Of a stretch of DNA of 64,000 bases, positions 53,629 through 64,000 are shown in pieces. The notes under the pieces are model-generated. The model was not told the DNA's origin. It worked only from the letters and a program-made list of their open reading frames with translations, and ran no database searches. Every line of letters begins with the position of its first letter. Positions within the stretch are counted from its first letter, which is position 1. Source of the stretch: Pseudoscleropodium purum (Eukaryota; Streptophyta; Bryopsida; Hypnales; Brachytheciaceae); contig OZ017799.1 in NCBI GenBank assembly GCA_963969395.1, positions 21,640,501-21,704,500 of the forward strand. The letters run 5' to 3'. The position numbers were made by a program, and so were the translations under genes.

Positions 53629-55370
53629 AGACAGTTACTAGTAACTTTCGATTTAGTTTTAGTTTTTGTTTAGTTTTCAGTTTTAAAAGAAACCGAATCT
53701 ATATTTCCTTGCAAATACATTAATATACAAAGCCATGGTCTGCAATTGGCCTAGTAGACTATTAATTTTGTTTCAGTTTGTAGCAACATCCCTTTCGTTT
53801 TTTAAATTTCAACTCTTTTTTATTTGAGACAAAGTACCATTCACGTTAAGGAAAAACCATTGCCATTCGGGACATTCAACAACAATTTGTTCTAAAACTA
53901 AATTACTAATGGTAATAGAGCATAAATATGTTAGGTTTTGACAGTGCTAATTAAACTAGAAATTGGCAACTCAAATCTCTAATGAAATAGGATTCCCAAG
54001 TACCATAAAAAAGACTGGAATTTGGAATTCAATAACTAAAGTTATGAATCAGTGAGCCCACTTGAATGCAACATTGTGCATAGAATGATATATTCAGTTC
54101 CTCCTAGTCAATCCTTGGACAAGCACTATCATTAAGAACTATTGCTAGGATATCTCGTGCACACACTTTTGGCAGGATTTCAAATTCAAAATTAGTCTCC
54201 CTCTTACGCTCAAACCAAGTACCTCGTTGTCAATCACTCTCGCTCTTTTCCACTTGCATTGCATCCTTGTGCTGGTCCTTCGTGTCTATGTTGTGGCAAT
54301 TCATCGTAGTGAGGACATCTTGTTGTAGAATGCACTCAACGTCTTCATGGAAGAACATCAATATTGATGGCAATTCATTGACAAAAGGTGCACCATACAC
54401 ATTTCATGTTATAATGCAAGATAGGTATTTTCAATGTGTCAATTTCAATTTGAATCTTTGACTGGAAATTTTGCTGACTAGCATCAATTATTGTAGTGGT
54501 TCGTTTTTCGGGTTTTGTTGTTTAATTTGTGGTTTTCATGGTTTTACTAATAGAGCACAATAGAAGTATGTATATTGTATACTTATGTGACATAAGTTAT
54601 CCATACGATATATTTAGATGACTTACTACGATGGTTGAGTTATCTAATAGTATATACCTATGTGAGCTACGTAAGTTACAAAAGTATATCATAAATATAC
54701 GTTACGTGTATACGAGTATTGGTTGCTCATATTATAAAGTCAACGTATAGCATATAGAATACACCATATGGTGTATCCAATTAGAAATCTCTAAATGGAT
54801 CTAGATTTCGTTATTCGAACTACTCAATTGATTAGCCGTATTTTTAGAAAAGATCTTTTTGAAATACTCATTAGAGATCTCCAAATGAGTGATGTATTGT
54901 GAAATAATGTTTGTAGTTTAAAAATATCATGTGTATAGTCTCTTGTCAAAATTAAATCAATCCTCCCCACTTAGAGATCTCTAGGTGGATGTGGCTTCTA
55001 GCAAATTTTTTGCAAATATAATAAGGCATTATTAATATTGTAATAGTAAAGATCAATAAACAAATCTTTAAATGAATTAGGTTTCGGAAATGCAAATCTT
55101 AAATGTCTAAGTTAGGTTTCAACTGGAAAACTCCAGATGTTTGTTAGATTGCATATAATATGTTTTTAATGAATTCACTTAGTTCTTCCTATATCACCAA
55201 TATTGTATTTATTTTCAATCACCTAAAGAATTCTAGTTAATGGCTCAATAATGAGCACCCACAAATTCATTTAAGTATAATTCTCACATTTTGTCAAGTG
55301 TGTTTTATTCTCAAGTTATTTGTGAATTTAAAGATCTCACAGGACTCCTTGGAAATTCTTGGAATAGTTC
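53629..55370. other. AT-rich noncoding DNA, possible remnants of the gene to the right
   Basis: No supported gene; short open frames only. Confidence 0.35.
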
Positions 55371-57600
55371 CAATAGATATCTTTGGTGAATGCAATGGCA
55401 ATGAGTTAGTTCTATCTGCGGGTGAACATGATACATCAGATGGATCTGGAAATTCATGAAGTTGTCCTCAGCCATTTAGCAATGGAGACGAAGTTAGGCT
55501 TTATCTTGCAGATTTTGGTGAAGTTGGTAGAAAACTAGTTGTAGATGCTTGTCCCCGGGGCCATTGGCTTGAAGTGGACATTTGTTTGGAGTCAGTTCCT
55601 TTGGTTTTGGTTAGTGTGCATTTTATTATTGACGCTACAAATAGTATTCTTGTAGCACCATCTCAAAGGGGTATTATGTTGTTGTTGGATGTTCTTCAGA
55701 GAACAGTTTTATGGAGAACAAGTAATGTTAAAAGAAGGTCTGCCGACCCGGAGATGAATTTACCTCCATTTGTTCCACAAAAGGATTGGATTGGACTGGA
55801 GGTGCATTTGCGAAATTCTAATGGCATAGTTCAAATGTCAGGTTGGATTATTTGTTGGAGATCAGAAGATTATTTTCAAGATGGTATACTTGGTGAGGAG
55901 TATATGGGTGTAATTGTCTTAGATGTTTTCTTTGGAAATAAAGATGCGATCATGACTCATGCCTAGTAGCCATTGACTGACTACTAGTTTTCTAGTGGAC
56001 GATCATTGAAGGACACAGTCGAGTATTTTGTTGCCATCTCTAGTGCTCATAATCCTTTAGCTTATCTTAGAGGGAAGGAAAAAGTGTCATATTGTTTTAT
56101 AGTGCAAAAGCCTAGTGCAAGCATCAAAGAGCCACTAGTTGTCTGCAAAACTCACGAATTAGAGATTTGTAAGGTTTTTTCCATTGTATGCTGCGATAGG
56201 CGGTGTTGCCAATTTTTTTCACAAGAAGTGACGTTACTAGTAAAGCAAAGGTACTACTTGAAGGCGTTTGAAGACCAACGTGAATATGGGATTGCGGTTG
56301 GCGGTCAAATTCATGATGTAATTGATTTCGATGGAGATAAGATCGAAAAGTCATTATACTAGAAGGTGTGGATGTTTGTATGTCAGTTTAGTATCTAATT
56401 CACGGAATTTCAAAATCTACATATCATAATAATATGCTAAAGTATAAGGATGGCATTGTGTTGGGGGTGCATGGAAACAAGGGGGTTAAGAAACCTTGGA
56501 TTGGAATCGTCTAAGCAACTGGAACTATGAAAGCTATCATTGACAAGAACATTGACCAAATGCCTCACCAGATTCATGGCATTGGACATGGGAGAATGGA
56601 CACCTTTAAATTCCTCCTGACAAGAAATAATTAGAAATGCATGCGCGTTGAAGTCAAATAGATACTTCATCCACTTTTGTCATCATTTTTTGTAGTCATG
56701 TGGAGATTTCTAGATGAATTATCCACAACCCCATTTATCAGTTATGGTTTGAGTCTTTTATTTTGTAAGTTTGCTTTGGGACTACATGTTGGCACTATTG
56801 TGGCTTATGCATGATTCTGTTGGCTCCGTAGTTAAATGCAAACTATGGTCTTCTGCTAGTGAGCCAGTCTACGATTAGTAGAATCAAGAAGCATTTCAGC
56901 AATGTTTGTATTAAGCCTATTGGGAGTAGATTTGCAAAGTGTAGTTTATGTGACCAACTTGTATAGTTTATTTTAAAATCGCCGAATGGGAATATTGCAT
57001 TTGTGGAATTTACAAGGCAAAAGATTGAACACCATAATCGCCAAGCTTTTTGTCATCGCCTATATAGATCGTGGCGTGAGGAGTCGAAAAGGAATCCTCA
57101 AGAAATACTTTGTATAATTCATGATAAGATGGATACTTCAAAAAAAGCTTTACTAAGGATGTGTCTGACAACTAAGGCCACATAGGGTCTTGGGTAGATA
57201 CCAATGATTGTAACATGAATGGTTGCTTATGGTGACACTAACGGTGTGTATGCCCATTATACTGCATCTTGTTGGCCAGGAGACTCAAACTTTACAATTT
57301 TGTCTTTGGCTAGATTATTCCGTAGATTAGAAGGTCCGTCGATTAAAGAAACGGGTGATTTATTTCTATATCCTCTAGTGAACTCTATGTTTGAGGCTCT
57401 ACTTAGAAGAAAGTCTTGATGTATGGATTGTTTGACCCTTTACAGATCCTTCAGCTCGTGTTGGTGATGTCCCTCTTTCCAAGAATTTGTTTCTTCAGCT
57501 TGACAACTTTGCGAAGGATAATAAGAAACAATACCTCATGGTTTTTTGTGAGCCCCAAAGATGTCACCTAGGACTCAATGTCTACTTTTTTCTGTTTTTT
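55370..57600 (+). pseudogene. Decayed transposase-like gene with a DUF7869-like segment
   Basis: Plus-strand frames with many stops and shifts. The first part (55574-55966, 56006-56362) has no recognised domain; it includes VPQKDWIGLEVHL and FFSQEVTLLVKQRYY. The last part (57003-57570), with stops at 57183, 57195, 57213 and 57417, shows ILCIIHDKMDTSKKA, then VYAHYTASCWPGDSNFTI, and in a shifted frame DVPLSKNLFLQLDNFAKDNK. The order H-D-K-M-D, AHY, L-QLDN-DNK matches the DUF7869-type segment of transposase-like proteins common in mosses and lycophytes, as I remember the family. No function can remain. Confidence 0.5.
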
Positions 57601-58780
57601 TACCCATTTTTATGAATAAATTGTGGTCAAAACGGCCATTTGAGTGATTTTACAAGAAATTAGGATAAAATCATATGTAATAGGGTTAACACTCCGAGGG
57701 CATTGAAAATGCTCCAAACATGCTCTTTGTGAATATTAAATATTTAGAAAAGGTGTTTAAGTATCAGATTACGGATTTTGAGCAATCCCAATTTTGGTCA
57801 ATATACAAGGACAAAACACCTAGTTAGATGCTATATGGAGTTTTGACAGTGAAGGTATATGCGACAAAGATTGGCTAAAATTAGTGGAGTTGGAGTCATT
57901 CTGGCTTTCCTAGTAATTTAGAATCCCATGATAAAAGATTAGTTGAAAATCATGATGAAAGGCGAAACGTGGGAAATAGCCATTATGTATGATTTTATAG
58001 AGCAAAATCCACGAAAGCTACGAGTAAGTGATCACAACAAGAAGAAAAGTGTTTCTAACTTAGAAACATGCCAGGAGCTTAACGATGAAGCGAGATTGTC
58101 AAGATTCCCTAATATAGGAATGATTCTTCCCTAGTAGAATTAAAATCAGGAAGGAATAATTTTTTTTTCTTAGAAAAAGTGCAATTTGAACCTAGAAATT
58201 TTCACAAAGTATTTGGAGACTTTGTAGAAGTTACTCAAAAAGTTTCGTAATTTTTTGAATTATGGAACCTGACTCTATGGGAAGTCAACCTAAATCACTG
58301 GAACCGAGAAAATTCATTTGGTGATGGTAAAATCCTACTAAAAATTAGAATAGTGTGTTTTAGTTTAAATAAGAGCTCAATCAAGTTTTATAACATTCTG
58401 ACATTGGTAACTACTCGAACCGATGATGCTAACGGATTTTAACAGAATTCTAAAAACATTTTACAATTGACCGGTGAACCACGATCGTACGGAGTCCAAA
58501 TAAATTCATTTTGGACTTTTTTCTTACATTCTTGGACCTTTCAAATAATCTTGGTTGGTCAAAATTAGCAAAAACCACAAACTCCAAAAGTTAGCTCTTT
58601 CACCTTTCTCACTAAGTTGGGAAATGTTGTCTTTTGTGAGAATTTCAGCGTGGAAGTTGGGAGTTAAGGGATCTCCAAGCTAAAAAGGGTCTTTTGAAGC
58701 CAATGGCACAATTTGTTTCTCATTTGGAGTTTTCCTCCAAAAGTTATAGGACATTCAACAGTAGGATAGAATTAGATGTA
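57601..58780. other. Noncoding DNA
   Basis: No supported gene; a 63-residue frame at 57943-58134 has no recognised features. Confidence 0.35.
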
Positions 58781-59100
58781 GTAATTGTTAGTTTTATTGA
58801 TTTTTGAGTTTACTTAGGTAGTTTTAGCATAAAAGGAAGTAAGTGGGAGCCCCGGAAGCGTATAAAAGGGATCCTACCGACTCCCTTTGCACCCCTTTTT
58901 TATTGTTTTGTATCCTTTGGTTACTCGAGGCCAAATCTTTCCGGTGGTGTAAGACCCACTAACACAAAGCATTCATTTTGTATTTTGTTATAGGTCATAC
59001 GAGGCCACGTTGTCAAGGAAGTTTGGTGATTATCCAAGCTCTTTGTATTTCTTTGCAAATTAAAACTTCTATTGTATTTTTGAGCCTATTTCAAAGGATG
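58781..59100 (+). promoter_or_regulatory. Promoter-like, possibly LTR-derived segment
   Basis: GTATAAAAGGG at 58860 is a good TATA box, followed about 30 bases later by a pyrimidine-rich start-like stretch (CTCCCTTTGCACCCC). No second copy or TG...CA boundary was found, so an LTR origin is a guess. Confidence 0.3.
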
Positions 59101-60180
59101 TGGGGGTCCTTTTGAAACGCTTGTCAAACATTATGGTTTTAAGCTAATATTAACATCTTATTAGTTTTGATAATTCCAAGTTGTTGTTGGTTTACATGGA
59201 GATATATACTAATCATTCTCCACCCAAAACTCTTAGAGTGGGATTTCACAACTTCGTTGTAGAAAATCCCCCATAGAATTCTATACGGAAGAATACGTGG
59301 CTCAAAGTATTGTTTTTTTGTTGATTTAGGAACACTTGGGTGAGTTCCACGGTTCCAAGTTCCATTCTATTCTATTGATACGTGAATTTTTGTCAATTTG
59401 TAGGACATAATAGTCCCATACAATGAAGCTTTACTCTTATAACAAACTTTTATCATTTACAAAAAATTTCATTATTGTGTGTGTGTTGTTTAGAAAATTT
59501 GAAGAAGAACCCTTGCCTTAAAATCCAATTTAGTCTTGGGTTAAGGGGTCCCCAAAAGGGCCCCAAAGTAAAGGGGTTTGGATTGAATAGAAAAGATAAA
59601 TGCATCAAGGGCAATGCAGTAACTTGGAAAAGAAAACGAGCCGTCATGCCACCACCTCTATTTTTATTTGCTGTTCCGCCCCGCGATTTTTGGCGGTTGC
59701 AGCACGCAACAATTTATTTTATAAAAAAGAAAATTTGTTTGCTTTTCGATTCTTCGACCACTAAAATGTAAAGTAGGACTTAAGTTGTCCGCTCCGGCAT
59801 ATGTCAAAAAAATCTATATTTTTGTATTTAGACCAAAAATTAAGAAATCCAAAATTGGGATTAAAAGACCAATCGGCCAAGGCTGAAACCTCAGACAAGG
59901 GCCGAAGCCATTCAGCCTGGGGCCCAAAGCTACCCGGCCGAGCTGTTAGAAGGCTACTAAGGCCGCTATCACTAGCCAAGAGCCCAACCATCTAGTTGAG
60001 CTGTCAGAAGGCTACTAGCCTCATACGATACCGTTCAAACTTAATTCTTACATACATCATCTCGGTAACTAGAATTGGGAGGATAACCCATGGGGTCCCA
60101 AATTTTGATTTTTTAATAAAAAAATTTCAAATTGAAAAGGGGTTGAGTTTGGATAGCTGAATGAGAATTTTATGAGAAAA
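59101..60180. other. Noncoding DNA
   Basis: No supported gene. Open frames at 59475-59771 and 59761-59995 on opposite strands have no domain features. Confidence 0.35.
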
Positions 60181-60184
60181 AATT

Positions 60185-60540
60185 AAATTCTTTAGCAATC
60201 AAAGTATGAAGGATTAAGCCAGATCAAGTGAGAGAGAGGTGAGGATTTAAGTCCTAACAAAAATCTGAATTTTCTAAAGCATTCAGGGTAGGAAGGATTA
60301 AGCTAGATCAAGTGAGGAGAGAGGTGAGGATTTGAATTATTAACAAAAATCTGAATTTTTCAAAGCATTTAGAGTGTGAAGGACAGCTATATCAAGTGAG
60401 AGAGACAGGTGAGGATTGAATTATTAATCAAAAATCTGAATTTTTCCAAAGCATTCAGAGTGTGAAGTACTAAACCAAATCACGTGAGAGAATTGAGAGC
60501 ATAATTCAAAAGGAACCAAAAATCTGAATTTAATATTGAA
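60185..60540. repeat. Tandem repeat, unit about 85 bp, about four copies
   Basis: AGATCAAGTGAGAGAGAGGTG with flanking AAAAATCTGAATTT and AAAGCATTCAGAGTGTGAAG recurs at about 60220, 60305, 60388 and 60478 with drift. Confidence 0.8.
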
Positions 60541-62370
60541 TGAGCCAGTACTCTGTGTATGCTGGATTCTCATTACAAACTAGATACAAAACAATCAAAC
60601 CTTCCTACAAACTCATAGTGAGTGCAAACATAATATATACTTGAATGGTAGAAGTTCCTTAATAGTTGAGAGGGAGGAGTAGCCACTAGTAGTAGAAAGT
60701 GCAATAAAAAATAAAAAATGACTTTTTCATTATAGTGTAGATTGAATTTAAAAGTCAATCTATAAAAAATCAATTGACTTAAGAAGAGTTCTAGAGATTA
60801 ACTAATTTTAAGAAAGGTTAGGGAGGCTTAGTTGGAACCAATTTGACTTTGAAATACTTAGCAAATACTTCCAAAGGATTAGGATTTTCAAAGATTTGAT
60901 GTAGAAGTTAAAACTTTTAAAAGAAAAAGAAAAAACTAGAAAGAAATCGGGAAAAATTATTAAAAAATTCATCTTGAAACAAGTAAAGGAGTTTAGAACG
61001 AAGATTGACCATATCAACTACAAAAAACAAAAATTGAAAATACAACAGAAATATAAAACAAATACAAGAAGAATGAAAAGAACGCACAAGCAAGTAGTGA
61101 AATTCAAATTGCAAGTTGATGAAGAAATGGCCAACGATGTTGAGGTTAGTGTTTAACCATCTTCTTTGAACTGTAGTCTAATTCCTATTTTTATTTTATT
61201 TTTATTTTCTAAACCATTTCATATCATAGCCATGTTCAATATTCTAGCGCAAATTTTTCTTTGCATGTTTAGAAACAATTTTGTTATAATCTTAAAATTC
61301 TATGAGGCAATTTTTCTCCTATAAATGAAAATTCTATCCAATTTCATTATTTCATTATTTCATTATTTCATTATTAAAAAATTATCTTTAAAATGTAGGT
61401 AAAGTAATAGTATTGTAAAAGTAGATATTCACCTTTTGCTACTATGTCTATGACATGTAAATCCAAAATGCAAAAGCACCACCTTTTGGTATTGACTAAA
61501 CTTTAAAGTAAAAGAAATCTTAAAATACTCAATTATTTATTTATTTATTTCTAAGAGTGATGTCTTTTTTAAGTGTAGCTTCAATATTGAACTTTTGATT
61601 TTCATGATGAATGATTATGATTTTTCTAATCAACATTTTGTACAAGCCTATCCACTTCAAATCTTCATTTTCTATTGTTGAGGGCTCTTTTAAATCAATA
61701 TGATGTGAAATATATCTTGCAAGGAAAATCACAAAAGATCTTTTATTTCAAAAGATATATAATACATTCAAAGAAATTGAGAGAATTCTTAAAGCTTACA
61801 GTTTTTGTTGGGACCAACAATTTTGGATTTGACTTGGGACAAGAGGAATGATAAAAAGACCACAAATGACTTGCACACATTAGCAAGGGCTTCAGATATG
61901 ACTGCAAGTAAATTTCTAGAAAATCTTTGGAGCTAACATAAAACAATGAGCACATGGGAAAAAATAGGTGAAAGCAAACCACATAGCATTTTTTTTCTCC
62001 AAAAAAGATCACTTGCATTGGCATTCGAGTAATATGGCACTCAAAAAGGATGAAGTGGCATGCGACATCAGCATGCTTTAATGTCATTTTAGAATCCTAT
62101 TATTGTTATAGTAGACGTCATCTAAGATGTCTTCTGTCATAGGTAGATGTTTTTTGCAATGTCAACAAAGACATCTTTTGTAACATCTGAATGTTTTCTA
62201 CGACATAACACAATGTTCATCATAATACTTAGATCTGAAATTCAATTTTTATAATAAAAAATTACATTTGAGATGTCCCATATAATTTGTCTTCCCTCTT
62301 GCCACCCCTCTTACATAAATAACTTGCCTTCTCATGTTAAAATATTAACAATAAGGCTTTTCAAGTCATT
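60541..62370. other. AT-rich noncoding DNA
   Basis: No gene seen. It contains a TTCATTAT microsatellite at 61343-61376. From about 62110 rightwards the word GATGTC(T)/AGACATC recurs several times, like a subterminal transposon region. Confidence 0.4.
61343..61376. repeat. (TTCATTAT)n microsatellite, about four units
   Basis: TTTCATTATTTCATTATTTC and one more unit in direct repeat. Confidence 0.85.
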
Positions 62371-62382
62371 CAATATTATTAC

Positions 62383-62475
62383 TAATATGGTATACAATGT
62401 ATGGTGTATTTTGTACAATGTATGGCATATCGTGTATAATGTATTGTGTATTGTGTATAATGTATCGTATATGGC
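62383..62475. repeat. Degenerate tandem repeat of GTATAATGTAT-type words
   Basis: GTATACAATGTATGGTGTAT-like units of about 24 bases, four copies. The plus-strand frame 62273-62497 (YNVWCILYNVWHIVYN) reflects the repeat. Confidence 0.7.
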
Positions 62476-62593
62476 ATCATCTTCGCTAACATCATGATTG
62501 ATGTCTCAAGAGACATCTCAGAAAACGTCTATAGGTCAAAATCAATGTTGCTAAGAATAATATTCAAATTTTTATGGATGTCTAAGTTGCTGT

Positions 62594-62923
62594 CACTAGA
62601 AAAAGTATGAAAATTTTCAAAAACATGACGTCAACTACCACCTCATCTTCTAGTCAGGTAAAAAGAATCCTATGTGGCATTACCTACTTGCTTGCGTGGT
62701 GCTTATGTAGCTACCACATGGTGCATTTGGGGCACTTTTTTAAATCATGTTTGTTGTGATGTTTCTCTAAAAACATGGCATGTTTTTTCAGATTTCTTTG
62801 TGTTTTTACCATGTCAATATTGACGGATTTTTCTAGACATCCACAATACACATGTGTAATGTTTTAGAAAACATGTAAATACATTTCAACACTTATCCAA
62901 AAAAACACGAATTTCTTCTAGTG
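62594..62923. mobile_element. Possible CACTA-type element end(s)
   Basis: TTTCTTCTAGTG ends at 62923 and is a good right CACTA terminus; CACTAGAAAAAG at 62594 could be the left one. The 3-base flanks differ (TGT and AAT) and inner similarity is weak, so the pairing is doubtful. Confidence 0.25.
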
Positions 62924-63579
62924 AATAATATAGATACCACACATTATAGAACATGTATATATCATAAACATCTATAATATAGGTATTTATCACACATATA
63001 ACCTATAATCATAGACAATTCCTATAGTATATACATCTATAACATATGTGTGTAGTATTCTAGACTTATGGGCTCACATTCCTATGCTCACATAATAGCA
63101 ACCCTTTGTCAAACCTAAAGTGCTCTCAAAGGAGGGACACCATTCAAGATGTGGATAGTCTATTTGCATCGATGCTCACAATATAAGCCAATTGTATGAT
63201 ATAATATAAACCAATTAATAATGTGAAGGAATTATGAGGTCATAGGAACTATGGTGATGTCACAACATGTACACTTGTAGATAGTTTAAAACCTTAGAAC
63301 TAGCTTTGCTAACTAAATTTAACTTTTCTTTTCTTTTAATGGTGGTTGTTTCTTAGAAAATAAAATAAAATTTGAATACAATGGGAGTAGTTATGTATTA
63401 AAGAACCTGAAGCTTTTAATAGAATTCAATCAAAAGAATAGGTAAAGTTAGTCTTTGTGTATGGTTTGCCTAAAAACAAAAGGATTACAATCATGCATCC
63501 ATGGTTGTACACATGGTTTGCTACAATAGCATGTAGCAAATGGTAGTCATTAACTAAGCTTAGGAATTTTGAAGGGAAC

Positions 63580-63813
63580 AAGCACTAGAAGAATCCTATG
63601 TTTATTTAGACATGGGTTGTTTAACTTGACATTGTTTACTTGCGTGTTCAATGTAGAAACACTATGATTTTTTGTCATTGAAAATGTTATAATGAATGTC
63701 AGTAGACATCAATGTTGACATAAAAACATGGGGTTGCTACATTAAACGTGCAAGTAAACAACGTCAAGTTAGACAATCCATGTCTAAATAAATACGGGAT
63801 TCTACTAGTGAAG
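63580..63813. mobile_element. CACTA-type MITE (228 bp) with 3-bp duplication AAG
   Basis: CACTAGAAGAATCC at 63583 and its inverted partner GGGATTCTACTAGTG ending at 63810 begin a nearly perfect inverted repeat of about 75 bases. Both arms contain TTTATTTAGACATGG, TAACTTGAC and TGTTTACTTGC. AAG lies at 63580-63582 and 63811-63813. No coding capacity; the short minus-strand frame at the right arm is not a gene. Confidence 0.88.
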
Positions 63814-64000
63814 GTGGACCAATGCAAAAGTAATTTAAATAAAGTAGAAGCAATAAATGTTGTATGTAGGTTATAAGGAAATAGAAATCAATGTGAGTTA
63901 TAACAAAAGGACAGTGAATATTTTTTTTGGAATGTAAAGTATACAATTTAAGAGCATTGTAGTATCATTATGTTGATGACTCAACAAGAAAATATTACAA

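Noticed and set aside
62594..62923. A complete 330-bp CACTA MITE
   Set aside because: Flanking triplets differ and inner arms do not pair well; kept only as a possible terminus.
1..64000. CRISPR arrays, rRNA, tRNA genes, replication origins
   Set aside because: Nothing with the needed structure was seen; the tandem repeats present are satellites, not spacer arrays, and the sequence is nuclear plant-like.

Overview
The window looks like land-plant heterochromatin: AT-rich, intron-bearing, almost entirely transposable elements, with no intact host gene I could identify. The plant assignment rests on a CACTA transposase with the plant-type Transposase_21/DUF4218/DUF4216 layout, a chromodomain-bearing Ty3/gypsy element, CCCTAAA-type interstitial motifs and a captured fragment of ribosomal protein eS7. 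A non-seed plant (moss or lycophyte) is a guess from the type of chromovirus and the DUF7869-like remnant; the species cannot be read from the sequence.

Region 1 (1-3.2 kb) is AT-rich noncoding DNA with a diverged ~178-bp tandem repeat. Region 2 (about 2.9-26.7 kb) is a nest of at least four elements. An old copy of a CCGG-motif-rich element is split by a Ty3/gypsy chromovirus on the minus strand (3174-24537, 5-bp target duplication AAGAA). The chromovirus pol gene is in turn interrupted by a CACTA element (from 5730) and by one end of a large hAT-like element (20384-21420). A young CCGG-element copy (17087-20383) lies between those two. The gypsy gag-pol and the CACTA transposase are both dead, with many stop codons, most explicable as C-to-T changes at CAG or CGA codons.

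Region 3 (26.7-42.4 kb) contains a decayed unknown gene carrying two small hAT-like MITEs with perfect 8-bp target duplications, followed by the most interesting object: an 11.7-kb hAT-like transposon (30644-42387) with 10-bp inverted termini CAGGGTTGAC and an exact 8-bp duplication ACTCAAAC. It carries a protein-kinase gene (broken by two stops), a glycine-rich protein gene, and a large coiled-coil/RING-like gene (broken by two frameshifts). The last two share an N-terminal Cys/His domain. No recognisable hAT transposase is present. GC-rich arrays of the motif GGCGGAC lie at both termini and about 200 bp upstream of each of the three genes, suggesting one element-encoded factor that binds ends and promoters.

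Region 4 (42.4-64 kb) is mainly AT-rich DNA with tandem repeats and microsatellites, an ancient 1.9-kb member of the same hAT-like family still flanked by a perfect 8-bp duplication, a decayed transposase-like gene with a DUF7869-like segment, and a CACTA-type MITE near the right edge. All protein-family calls are from reading motifs; no database search was run.
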